IMG/VR virus record: IMGVR_UViG_3300020438_000076
Coordinates: 1-43,997 of that record
DNA length: 43,997 nt
Origin: a virus
Strand: one strand, 5' to 3'
The notes beneath the pieces were generated by a model, which saw only the letters and a program-made list of their open reading frames with translations, ran no database searches and was not told the DNA's origin. How positions within the stretch are numbered: the stretch's first letter is position 1; every line of letters begins with the position of its first letter. Below, one piece after another: positions 39,301-43,911 of the stretch. A program made the translations under genes and the position numbers.

Positions 39301-39365
39301 TCTCTGATAAAAGAAGGAAGTTGGCTGGCAACTATATCCTGGAATTTTACTCTATCTACTGACAT
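27339..39365 (-). CDS. gp7: Giant baseplate wedge protein gp7 (4008 aa) with a YHYH-like domain
   Basis: Near residue 195, FYKSKGTDLSYKILFKALFG parallels FYSTKGIEASYKFLFKVLYN of T4 gp7. The start, PSFIRDDFPLLSEFLEQYY, parallels SYLLQDSNFEAFCEAYIQYL. T4 gp7 (1032 aa) is the wedge backbone. This one is nearly four times longer. It carries HGF-TGD modules near residues 585, 938 and 2962, and GSGY repeats near 733, 775, 1088, 1125, 2070, 3338, 3380, 3435, 3745 and 3782. A YHYH-like domain lies at about 1225-1320 (HSPIIGWAYDGTPIYGPYG, DLDVHNGRF, DYPEGVYAYF). An RG-SGT module lies near 130. It ends with FSFGKFSWGKINFEPR. The gene follows gp6 directly, as in T4. Its bulk suggests an elaborated wedge or fibre-bearing periphery. 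Confidence 0.92.
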   Translation of the reverse strand: MSVDRVKFQDIVASQLPSFIRDDFPLLSEFLEQYYVSQETQGATLDLLQNIDKYVNIDQLTGLKSSTVLQVDISSVDDTIVTGVDGNFTEGFVDNNGLIKIDDEIIAYNSKTNLNFEGCQRGFSGTTSHTSANTPDRLSFSSQTTPTNHKKGAIIQNLNVLFLQEFFRKLKAQVSPGFGDRTLKTNPKNFIINSNSFYKSKGTDLSYKILFKALFGETVDIIRPSRFLLKPSSSNYNVTEDIVVKSYIGDPLQLKNLTLFQNSTQARGTVNNVRKIQYNDGDYYQLSIDSGYDRDVNVTGTTYGKFKPNPKTKLLNTVAVGATIMDVDSTVSFPESGKLEILDSDSNIVSIVYTGKSVTQFLNVSGVNAILSEKTDVDLDDYSHSYVGLGTDNEVRVRITSTLKDLKIQDSGFYNKRDTINIKSFGIEDESIRGSDWLVNNKSRYDVSSIIITDISELKYDVTTFDDHTLKVGYKIILSDNTGGNLDASIIDIGSKKSFTIKANSSIDLNKVYSFENQLLKVFSPKYSFLEKYTANVQNTYSNFNTDLLIATNSLPSYGDLGLDPYDKTLNFSGFATDNIINFGLPHGFYTGDAVYYQPGVITNTTINADGIPITTTTESKFEGTESGVFYIKKINNTSVKLSRSRSDLFRNVFANLGGSVNNNVFTYFSFYNKTIAPQGIYRKIIEPIREAGQFKTLPGYNGIFLNGVELLNYKSEDTIFYGPIKNLIVTAGGSGYDVVNPPRLTIRDNIGIGATGVVAVEGSLERIDIVDQGFDFLETPTISITGGNPIRPAKAETSLVEISYSVNINTEFNGNVNIGNNTIGFSSFHKFSQNEEIVYDSKEMRSIGGLSTNTTYFANVIDNFRISLHTNEKDSQLGINTITFNNTFGQGTQSLYSAKTKKIVSNIVVTDSGEGYKNKKRLIVGVVTATDSFKIDNHGFETGEIIQYTSGSTAVQGILENTNYFVIKIDSDNFRLSDSKSEFNNGVYVDIKGVGDGTFNYEPITVNINGITRITERNGQDFQCKIQPAFRGSIDSIDITNRGSQYGSSEIINLNREPEILFEGGQQAQIKPVINNGRFVDIIIDNSGREYISPPDLIIIGNGKYAKLTPIIENGKLVDVNIINPGIGYVDGQTSIAIANPGKGCDVESKINEWSINLFERNNEFVNNDDGFVDENLAGDKTEYCHLYTPRELRESTYVLKNNGDSFYGIADLEKSNGIEISNSHHSPIIGWAYDGTPIYGPYGYSTPEGGVIKQMRSGYELNVNLTNRPSPSIYPQGFFIEDFQFTGVGDLDVHNGRFCVTPDYPEGVYAYFTTLEPNVEAQGPFRNYKKPQFPYIIGDTFHSKRIEFNYSVESNQTDYDIQKNEWFRNTRSYNTNNLYSGYDYIFNSNKIKRQTIEVTGTNPGSISGVGIFTGGRNYQVGERVIFDNKQSDGKGAQARVSYVNGKEINTVSIATTLTPNVEFIKYFGLQQFIGFSSQPHNYQDQELVNVSGLSNYYKGFDGPYNVGVRSETFVTILGIGTASATGIATYLYVGGALKFPFIRPNDILGIGTEKVKVLNIEEESQRIRVLREQESTVGLAYSTGQVLIGDPRKFTINVGTLTTDKSFRVNEELYFDPPEAVGIGTTTGNGVGTPVTFRNPGIGATTLFIEPQSIYYKNHGLKLNDKVVYSLNGGTSIGVYNGISDANLTDYSELYVAPLTNNFIGISSHKVGMTTTGTYVGIGTTTGLLFFRDTGTGDHHSFKTVRSDILRTQVSRNIVTVSTATTHGLRPNNNVRVNIKPTDIQTIDVRFNQFNRRIVFNPIGFTSENVDTTLNTLYISNHEFSLGDKVVHQSSSPAGGLVNEKMYYVIPYSRDEIRLVEDKYQINEEEPIFVGITSTGLGGTISKINPLTKTRKNNNLKFDLSDPSLSFLSNGVKYPAFKMFVYLDQEFNKEFVTTGTKTDNKFEVSRSGSVGITSDANLTIEITDDVPFRLYYKFDAINIDIISIDQRGLILDTEVSPYNQINIEKSGYDGIQRLTGASGTSFTYELDSVPESLLYNSKNSIPTYDTDSKSVFGSISNIEMISNGSGYTKLPYVKGVNSGIGTNAILDAQTKDIGKILNHRFDSDNIGFDYPTDETLRPVANLPEILEMESLTSFESIGITSFGRNYLHPAKLVVIDGYTNKVIPEVDLRYQIGDTTVKILNNTTGMYDVMPRIIPTLNTNGVGISSIIFDSTTKIVRLLLNQSFQDERDFPFDVGSNILIENISVGLNTASKGYNSSVYEYTLFPVTTIFPQYGGTGAYIEYSLKDHLKDGEFPGKVEPLTTLGQVVAENDFPTFTAKLTTNDYFDGEKVVNGENTGIVESWTSSLDQLKVDTPKDFKVGTIIRGESSNTQSVVMRKYEFNAEITTGVGATIIHGWQDNVGFLNDNLQVIPNNEYYQNFSYSLSSKVPYDQWNDPVSNLGHTAGFAKFADYQLVSKETNPGKGIIQSEDANVEVVIDIIGEGDLNCYYNFDFVSEGTQHINGVLASNEIFFENRLLTDYFQSVGNRVLSIDDVSDQFNSNERAEKFSKVDDFESNYILNKIFTFVKDDVFTNERQFSVVNMLHNGIIGYSNEYGTISTYPPLGFYGYIQSGTGWSLTFNPIKFQYNAYQTATVAISLLDGVAGVGSTSLGDVLSIESDQVNINFGSTTTIASFPTSNKAAKLCVLAKGTSGIHSGQYHSSDINIVHDGTTVSMVEYGDIQTSFNNLNIGFGTYSSYIDGGLVKIDYHPSSSGSIEHQSQMTVFSGVGTSTGDHTLRTGRIKSSYTSIASSGSPLPVVISSYNDPYSANYSIVVVEDTTNNDLEMFELGMCNSTWNEVLTDWAYTRTSGTLGQVGVTSTSTTKNITFTPNPGIDVKVRTFGIDLMLYPGLINDTELKMNNLEITTGAGSYRGTKLDLKSQFGLKHKGLEIFRRVIDGSDTSTVSTTADTVTIPNHFFVTGEKLQYSHVGSGTSQAISIAPTSISGVTTDKLPETLYVIKVDEGRVRFAATAENALSLTPTSFDITGVGIGNSHVFTSTNQNAKALIAVDNMIQSPITETSITTDLNQDIIFDTIFDVTGITSFASGDIVRVDDEYMIADAVGIAGSTRFGVRRAQLGTGIGLHTTGATITKITGSYNITGSTVNFSSSPYGKTPLSTTATADPDSRDWTGITTSSSFQGRTFMRRSGAGRTEDTYSNNYVFDDISNKFNGIGTVFTLQNNGNNTTGYSTDNGIILLNNIFQVPKGSQVGDGTYQMEESVGVTSISFTGVGIAATNGYDPNSGDVPIGGLIISVGSESGFGYQPLVSAGGTVTVSATGSITNVSIANSGSGYRAGIQTVVNVGVQTDGEPNLQFIGTAAISGGNIVSVNITNPGSGYTSTNPPSVVFDEPLSYSNIPVEYSGNAGAGNSATVNIVVGQGSSVIDFEFRYGGYGYGEGEVLTVPVGGPTGIPTDPSLAFEEFQITIDEVFTDKFNGISIGQLQVLDKFDNLFNGSDKDFRLLIDGEPVSIQSAKGSNIEVDQTLLIFLNDILQEPGKSYIFNGGSTIKFAESPKVGDTSKVLFYKGSGDVDVIFTNVLETVKVGDTLDINNFPPDQTIIFDQEPRTVTGINTLDSVQTVTYLNPGITSDRSVLRPVTWCKQTSDKIINGQPIGKNRVKYEPFVQPTSYLIQPVGLGSTEAYVDNVRPLFDSNNESQIRSFQREITLTSQDNIVGASGTAIVSTSGIITSISITNSGVGYTVAPSVTIGSYSGVSESTATAAISGGQVTSVTITDGGSGYSDVPVVLFEQPKLIQEKINVSSYEGDYGTLVGFGTTTVGNDTRVIFDFFIDSQSFLRDTKYVGTAITVSGISTGDFFTIYNSNIGDDTFVSMSNDNTTIVGITTINIDGIWCVKDAQTLTTNVIGIGNTVVRRVFCNISGLSTASFSSTFLTFDSTLFTYDTQEVEVFTGGISSSFSFGKFSWGKINFEPRISSREFNSYNNNGYVGISSAGLVQRTNPLKFVNYI

Positions 39366-39371
39366 TATTTT

Positions 39372-41288
39372 TTATCGTGTGAGTGATCCGTTTGAATAGC
39401 TTGAAGTTACTGTATATGATCCACCTGATATATCACTACCTGAGGAAACCTGATCAGGAACCATGTTCACTGTCAAATTTGAGGTATCCATCTGTAGATA
39501 GAGATCACGAAGACCAAGAACATCATTAGAGTATGGACAGGATGAAACTTCAATGAGAGAAGTTCCACGAGTTACTTCAGTTGAAATAACATTAAGTGGG
39601 TTGAGTTTAATTAATCCTGTTATGTAATCAATCGTTCCAATGTTTCTTTTCAGAATCACTGGTTCAGTTGGTGAATCCAACTTAAACATAAAGATTGTTC
39701 CAGTGGTGAGATTTGCATTAGGTGCATCACTCATGTATACTGTTCCAGCTATACCACTTACTGAGAAACCAGAAGTTTTAATGTTAAATCCAAGTTCACT
39801 TTTTACATGAATGCGATTACCAAATGTTAGACTATATTCAATAAATTGATTTAGTATAGCCTGTAGGTCTCTCCTCATCTTCACAGTAGTAATATTTGAG
39901 GTAATTGAATCATGACTATCGTCAATGATCTTACCAAACTTACTATACTTGAACCTTGCCCCAAACTTATTTAACTGAGTAGAATCAGAGTACTTTATGA
40001 TATTATTTGTTACTACGTTCCTGACTTGGGAAGGACCAGGTGCTAGGTTTGAATTATAATATACGTTAGTATCGATCTCAATAAACAGATAATTGAGATC
40101 GATAATCTCAGTAATGATACCAGCTACCGAATACTTAGCAAGTTCTAGTTTGAGGTTCCTTTTAATTTCCTCAGATAAGAATACACCATTGAATGGTTTA
40201 ATACTGACAAATACCTTACCATACTGTGGGGGATTCAGTTCTTCACCACCATATGCCGCAACTGATTCTGCTTCAGTATAGATTCTGGGGACAAGTGACT
40301 CAAAATCAGTTGATGTTACAGCTCTGTCTTGAGATGCATAGATGTTAGGTGCTAGTTTCTTAATTGACTCAACACTCTCGATCTCATCACCACCAAGAGC
40401 CGATTCATTGATTGTGAGACCAGAAACACCACTAGCTAGTGGGCTTCCGTTATTATCTTCTATTCTACCAATAAATGTCAGATTGGAGATACCGTTTGGT
40501 GATGATCCACTACATGTCAGATATTGAACTACAACTTGATTTGGTTCTTGTAACTTAGTTCCAAATATACCATCACCAAACAATAATTCATATCTCTCAC
40601 CTTCTGTTTCTCTTAGGAAGAATAGTGGTGTATCCTTATCTGCATTGATAAGACTAGTATATTGACTATATTTTCTCGATACTGTTGAGTTAGAATTAAC
40701 CTTTACTGATACTCTAATAGAGTCTGTATCAATACCTGTATTTGGTAAGATGTATTTTTGATTTGGTAATCTTGATTGAACATCATATGTTTGATTCAGG
40801 AACGAACCCTCATATACATCAACGTTATCAAATACAGCAAATCCTGTTGAATCTACCGGTACAGTGATATCCTCCATTATACAAAATGTAAATGAAGAAT
40901 TATTGAACGTGGAACCAGATAGTGCCACAGCCCCAGCTTTCAGTGTTACTGATACAACACTAGTCTTAGTATCACCCGATCCTCTTAGGTCAACCTCAAA
41001 GGAGATGTTTGATCTTGACGACTTCCTTGAACGAGGAAGGTAACCAATGTTTCGTGCGATTGATACAACATTCTCTCTTAATGTTGCACTGTCAAGGAAC
41101 ACCTCATTCGATACCATGTTGGCATTGTATGAGGAGATATAACTGTTATATGCTAACGTGTCTATTATTGTCGATAGATTTGATCCCTCAAAATCATAAT
41201 CCGTAAAGTTGGAATTTGATCTGAGATAATCTTTGATGGATTGTTTAATCTCATCAAAATCGACATTGCTGAAGTTTACTAAGGGCAT
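39372..41288 (-). CDS. gp6: Baseplate wedge subunit gp6
   Basis: The 638-residue length is close to T4 gp6 (660). The N-terminal region has FEGSNLSTIIDTLAYNSYIS, then NMVSNEVFLDSATLRENVVS and ARNIGYLPRS, typical of gp6 and related GpJ-type wedge proteins. Near residue 350, EELNPPQYGKVFVSIKPFNG is the conserved PP.YGKVF segment. gp6 dimers form the ring that ties wedges together around the hub. The gene starts 2 nt before the gp25 stop boundary and is followed within 6 nt by gp7. No repeat insertions are visible, in contrast to gp7, gp8 and gp14. Confidence 0.93.
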   Translation of the reverse strand: MPLVNFSNVDFDEIKQSIKDYLRSNSNFTDYDFEGSNLSTIIDTLAYNSYISSYNANMVSNEVFLDSATLRENVVSIARNIGYLPRSRKSSRSNISFEVDLRGSGDTKTSVVSVTLKAGAVALSGSTFNNSSFTFCIMEDITVPVDSTGFAVFDNVDVYEGSFLNQTYDVQSRLPNQKYILPNTGIDTDSIRVSVKVNSNSTVSRKYSQYTSLINADKDTPLFFLRETEGERYELLFGDGIFGTKLQEPNQVVVQYLTCSGSSPNGISNLTFIGRIEDNNGSPLASGVSGLTINESALGGDEIESVESIKKLAPNIYASQDRAVTSTDFESLVPRIYTEAESVAAYGGEELNPPQYGKVFVSIKPFNGVFLSEEIKRNLKLELAKYSVAGIITEIIDLNYLFIEIDTNVYYNSNLAPGPSQVRNVVTNNIIKYSDSTQLNKFGARFKYSKFGKIIDDSHDSITSNITTVKMRRDLQAILNQFIEYSLTFGNRIHVKSELGFNIKTSGFSVSGIAGTVYMSDAPNANLTTGTIFMFKLDSPTEPVILKRNIGTIDYITGLIKLNPLNVISTEVTRGTSLIEVSSCPYSNDVLGLRDLYLQMDTSNLTVNMVPDQVSSGSDISGGSYTVTSSYSNGSLTR

Positions 41289-41289
41289 C

Positions 41290-41691
41290 TTACCTAGTGG
41301 GCTCTAATGCAAATGATAGTGACTGTGGTAGAGCATCAATACCAACAATCTTATAACGAATGACTACATCAAACTCATAATTATCTTCATTAGCAGAAAC
41401 CTGAACTTCAGTTAAGTTAACTCTAGGTTCGAAGTTTCTTATTGATGTTTCAATTTCGGTTTTGATAGCGTATGATGTTTGATTATCAAAGTTCTCAAAC
41501 AATAACCGATAAACATTTGAACCCAATTCTGAGTTAAAAGGTCTCTCACCAGGTGCAGTCATAACGAGATTACGAATAGATCTCGCAATTGCATTTTCGT
41601 TTCTGAGAGCAACTAGGTCCATATTCAGGGGATTAGCCTGAAATGTAGCACTCACGTCTCGAAAAGCTTTAGTGATCCTTTCTGCTGGCAC
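41290..41691 (-). CDS. gp25: Baseplate wedge subunit gp25 (GPW/gp25 family)
   Basis: The 133-residue product has the family core: ARSIRNLVMTAPGERPFNSE followed by LGSNVYRLLFENFD, and the EPR motif at residues 88-90. T4 gp25 has 132 residues and contacts the sheath and the gp6-gp7 core. The start is GTG at 41691, because the next Met is at residue 24 inside the conserved region. No clear Shine-Dalgarno is visible before it. It leads the gp25-gp6-gp7 unit, with a late promoter-like octamer 25 nt upstream. Confidence 0.96.
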   Translation of the reverse strand: MPAERITKAFRDVSATFQANPLNMDLVALRNENAIARSIRNLVMTAPGERPFNSELGSNVYRLLFENFDNQTSYAIKTEIETSIRNFEPRVNLTEVQVSANEDNYEFDVVIRYKIVGIDALPQSLSFALEPTR

Positions 41692-41716
41692 CTGAACAGA
41701 TTATATAAGTGTGCTT

Positions 41717-41724
41717 TATTTAGG
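41717..41724 (-). promoter_or_regulatory. Weak late promoter-like CCTAAATA before gp25
   Basis: CCTAAATA matches 6 of 8 positions of the late octamer. It includes the TAA stop of the 52-aa gene and lies 25 nt before the gp25 GTG. The call rests largely on the same placement as the other late promoters here. Confidence 0.35.
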
Positions 41725-41878
41725 TGTGTTCTGACAGGGTTTGTTGTCCACACTTACATACATGATTTGGATCATCACAATCTTCGGACTCAAACAATCC
41801 ATCTTCGTTTACAATTCTTTTATTTTTAGGTGTAATCTTATCATTTGCTATCTCCCGAAGTAGATTGTCTTCCATCAT
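41720..41878 (-). CDS. 52-aa Cys-rich small protein overlapping the 235-aa gene
   Basis: This short frame begins MMEDNLLREIANDKITPKNK and ends in a Cys/His cluster, DCDDPNHVCKCG. It starts inside the 235-aa gene, overlapping it by 38 nt in a different frame. AGGA stands 3-4 nt before the tandem ATGs. The spacing C..H..C.CG could bind one zinc, but no known family is recognised. The Shine-Dalgarno, the exact fit into the gap before gp25 and the promoter-stop fusion at its end support a real gene. Use of the first or second ATG cannot be decided. Confidence 0.7.
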   Translation of the reverse strand: MMEDNLLREIANDKITPKNKRIVNEDGLFESEDCDDPNHVCKCGQQTLSEHT

Positions 41879-42548
41879 TATCCTGTGTAGTATTAGTATC
41901 TAGTCTTTCTTTAGCAGTCTTCCAAAAATAAGAATCCTGATCACCAAGTCCATCTTTCTCATAACCACACTCTACCTGATAGATTTGAGTGGATACTTTG
42001 AAATCTGGCATCTTTGGTTTCTCAGGTGTTAAACTATTATCATAGATACGAGTTCTATTGTTTGGATACAATGCATATTGTCCATTGTCAAGTTCAATCA
42101 AGTTATGAGACTTATGTTCAGAAGGGTTCTCTGAACAACTGTAATCAATGATATCAGGATCTTGATGGTAGTTGTCAAGAGTACACACATAAGACCCCTT
42201 CATGGTCCCATGGTTCCTTGTATAGACCTCATAGTTCATACTACCAATGAATTGTTTATTAACAGCAACAACACCATAATCCATACAATTCCAAAACTGT
42301 AGGTTTTGTAAATTCATATCAGGGTCAGGTGTCTTTGGTTCTGATACAAAGGCACTGATCGGTAGTTTATCATACATTGCCCCATACTCTGGTAAGTATG
42401 TCTCAAAGTAAAAGGCTCGACCAGGGATACTCTTAGCAGATACCCATACACCTTTCTCAAACTCCCCATGACCTGACTGGTGGTCTGTTAGATATTCTTT
42501 TCGAACCCATACTTCAACAGATGGTAAGTTAGCAATCAAACATGCCAT
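41841..42548 (-). CDS. 235-aa protein of unknown function
   Basis: I do not recognise a family with confidence. The product is soluble, acidic and Tyr/Cys-containing, starting MACLIANLPSVEVWVRKEYL. Notable stretches are IPGRAFYFETYLPEYGAMYD, WNCMDYGVVAVNKQFIGSMN and LIELDNGQYALYPNNRTRIY. The second half, starting near VECGYEKDGLGDQDSYFWK, is charged. There is no signal peptide, membrane span or catalytic signature. It is the first gene after a strong terminator and has its own late promoter-like octamer, so it is probably expressed late. It lies just upstream of the wedge genes, and a virion or assembly role is possible but not shown. Confidence 0.8.
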   Translation of the reverse strand: MACLIANLPSVEVWVRKEYLTDHQSGHGEFEKGVWVSAKSIPGRAFYFETYLPEYGAMYDKLPISAFVSEPKTPDPDMNLQNLQFWNCMDYGVVAVNKQFIGSMNYEVYTRNHGTMKGSYVCTLDNYHQDPDIIDYSCSENPSEHKSHNLIELDNGQYALYPNNRTRIYDNSLTPEKPKMPDFKVSTQIYQVECGYEKDGLGDQDSYFWKTAKERLDTNTTQDNDGRQSTSGDSK

Positions 42549-42568
42549 ATTAATATCTTCAGTTAATA

Positions 42569-42576
42569 TATCTATA
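42569..42576 (-). promoter_or_regulatory. Late promoter-like TATAGATA before the 235-aa gene
   Basis: TATAGATA matches 7 of 8 positions and ends 20 nt before the ATG at 42548. It starts 4 nt after the T-run of the upstream terminator, so one unit ends and the next begins here. Confidence 0.5.
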
Positions 42577-42580
42577 CATT

Positions 42581-42604
42581 AAAAAGGAATCCCGAAGGAT
42601 TCCC
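42581..42604 (-). terminator. Rho-independent terminator with cUUCGg loop
   Basis: On the minus strand, GGAATCC and GGATTCC pair as a perfect 7-bp stem around TTCG, giving the very stable C(UUCG)G tetraloop, followed by TTTTT. It lies 7 nt after the stop of the 48-aa gene and would end the glycosyltransferase transcript. Confidence 0.9.
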
Positions 42605-42610
42605 ATAATA

Positions 42611-42757
42611 CTATCGACCTTGACCTTTATACCTCTTCTTTGCCTTGTTAGAACTCGTAGACGCATACTTTGTATGTTGGCCTGATCCTTGTCGCGATTT
42701 TTTGGGTTGTGTCTCAATAAACACATTACCCATTAGACTCTTCTTAACTTTTGCCAT
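42611..42757 (-). CDS. 48-aa strongly basic small protein
   Basis: The frame encodes MAKVKKSLMGNVFIETQPKK followed by a basic tail with SRQGSGQHTKYAST and ending KKRYKGQGR. About a quarter of the residues are Lys or Arg. A perfect AGGAGG sits 5 nt before the ATG, the best ribosome binding site in the window. I recall small proteins ending TKY..TS.N.A.KRY.GQGR in T4-like cyanophages, without a known role. The charge suggests binding to nucleic acid, which is inference. It starts 12 nt after the glycosyltransferase-like gene and is followed at once by the terminator. Confidence 0.9.
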   Translation of the reverse strand: MAKVKKSLMGNVFIETQPKKSRQGSGQHTKYASTSSNKAKKRYKGQGR

Positions 42758-42769
42758 AATGACCTCCTA

Positions 42770-43582
42770 TCAAATAACTCGCATTTTTTCGTGACCCACA
42801 CGAATACGAGGATCACACCAAATCTCATAACCAGCTTCGATAGCATCTAAACAGAATGAGACATCCTCTCCACACATATCTTGAACAGCTCCTGATTCAA
42901 ACACCTGCATCTTCGGTGCAAACCATGGATATGTCATCTTCTTATCCTCAAACACACCCTTCTTAATCATCACCCATCCGAAACCTGTGTAATCTACAGT
43001 GAAAGGCTTCTTACGATTCTGAATCGAGTCTACCATCTCATGATTCATCACACCACCGTTGTTACGGAAGTCATCCTCTTCTAACCAATGTGCAACTGAG
43101 GTAGTCTTCCCGTCTTCTGTGGAATACCAACCAGCAGAGATCGGATGATCTTCTCCTTCAATCTCATTACCTTCTTCATCAATTGCAGAAGCTGGTAGTG
43201 CTACATCACACAATTGCCAAAACTTCTCTGTATTGAATACAATGTCACTATCAATCCACAACTGATAGTCATAGTTCAACTTACCATCCCAGGGAATCTG
43301 ATCTGGTCCACGAAGTACATTGGCACCCAAACACTTACAACGTGCAAAGTTTACCATACTACTATAGTCTTGACTGATCTGAATGGACATACCATTCTGT
43401 ACCATATCAAAACATAATTGTACGAAGTTCTTCATAAACGTATATGAACATCCTCTTCCAGGTAGACAGAATACAATTGTCTTACCTCTCATCCGAGCCT
43501 TGATATCATCAATATCCCACTCAGGTGCTTTTGTCCTTAGAGTTTTGGGCTTTGCTGCCTTCACCGTAAATCCTTTAGCCAT
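42770..43582 (-). CDS. GT-A-type glycosyltransferase-like protein
   Basis: The 270-residue product has the hallmarks of a GT-A fold sugar transferase. A first strand TIVFCLPGRG (35-44) leads to a helix. A DxD motif lies in YQLWIDSDIVF (D111, D113) for metal and nucleotide-sugar binding. A GED (238-240) comes late in the domain, and a final VGH (262-264) could supply a metal ligand. T4-like phages use such enzymes to modify DNA, virion proteins or host glycans; the substrate here cannot be read from sequence. An insertion around 133-147 is rich in acid residues. It has a separate sigma70-type promoter and could therefore be made earlier than its structural neighbours. Confidence 0.75.
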   Translation of the reverse strand: MAKGFTVKAAKPKTLRTKAPEWDIDDIKARMRGKTIVFCLPGRGCSYTFMKNFVQLCFDMVQNGMSIQISQDYSSMVNFARCKCLGANVLRGPDQIPWDGKLNYDYQLWIDSDIVFNTEKFWQLCDVALPASAIDEEGNEIEGEDHPISAGWYSTEDGKTTSVAHWLEEDDFRNNGGVMNHEMVDSIQNRKKPFTVDYTGFGWVMIKKGVFEDKKMTYPWFAPKMQVFESGAVQDMCGEDVSFCLDAIEAGYEIWCDPRIRVGHEKMRVI

Positions 43583-43605
43583 AAGTCTTAGTAACTACAC
43601 TTCAA

Positions 43606-43634
43606 ATTATATCAGAGTATCTAGGGAGAGTCAA
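43606..43634 (-). promoter_or_regulatory. Sigma70-type promoter with extended -10 before the glycosyltransferase-like gene
   Basis: The minus strand carries TTGACT (43629-43634), a 17-nt spacer and TATAAT (43606-43611), with TGA in front of the -10 as an extended element. This is near the ideal bacterial promoter. It lies 24-52 nt before the ATG at 43582, and the -35 overlaps the stop of the upstream 67-aa gene. Confidence 0.8.
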
Positions 43635-43834
43635 TAGGAGCTTTCCTCTTCCTCTGGTATTGTTTTCACTACCTCATATGAGAGGTCCTCCTCTTCATAC
43701 TCAGTTTTCATCAGTCCTACCATTGCTTTCAATGATGTCCAAGTATGGTCGAAGTTTTCTTCACTTATCATCGGAACTACACACTTGTCTCTCAAGTATA
43801 TGTGATAATAATTTTCAGGGGTAAAATTTTTCAT
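43631..43834 (-). CDS. 67-aa acidic small protein of unknown function
   Basis: The product starts MKNFTPENYYHIYLRDKCVV and ends in a very acidic tail, IPEEEESSY. I choose ATG 43834: GGAGG stands 3 nt before it, whereas the TTG at 43837 that would add one residue abuts the GGAGG directly. The middle, NFDHTWTSLKAMVGLMKTEY, looks helical. No family is recognised. It precedes the glycosyltransferase-like gene by 48 nt, but that gene has its own promoter, so the two need not be functionally linked. Confidence 0.75.
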   Translation of the reverse strand: MKNFTPENYYHIYLRDKCVVPMISEENFDHTWTSLKAMVGLMKTEYEEEDLSYEVVKTIPEEEESSY

Positions 43835-43854
43835 CAACCTCCAATAGGGTTTCG

Positions 43855-43862
43855 TTTTTATA
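43855..43862 (-). promoter_or_regulatory. Late promoter-like TATAAAAA before the 67-aa gene
   Basis: TATAAAAA matches 7 of 8 positions of the late octamer and ends 20 nt before the ATG at 43834, the usual distance in this window. Confidence 0.4.
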
Positions 43863-43870
43863 TATGGGAA

Positions 43871-43911
43871 CCCCCTATATGCTGGGCATAGCTGGGAAAA
43901 AAAATAGGGGG
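43871..43911. repeat. Inverted repeat CCCCCTAT/ATAGGGGG in the right-end leader
   Basis: CCCCCTAT at 43871-43878 pairs with ATAGGGGG at 43904-43911. A competing small hairpin TATGC-TGG-GCATA lies at 43878-43890. There is no T-run after either stem on either strand. The rest of 43835-43997 holds G-tracts, including eight G near 43971, and no gene that I can support. Confidence 0.7.
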
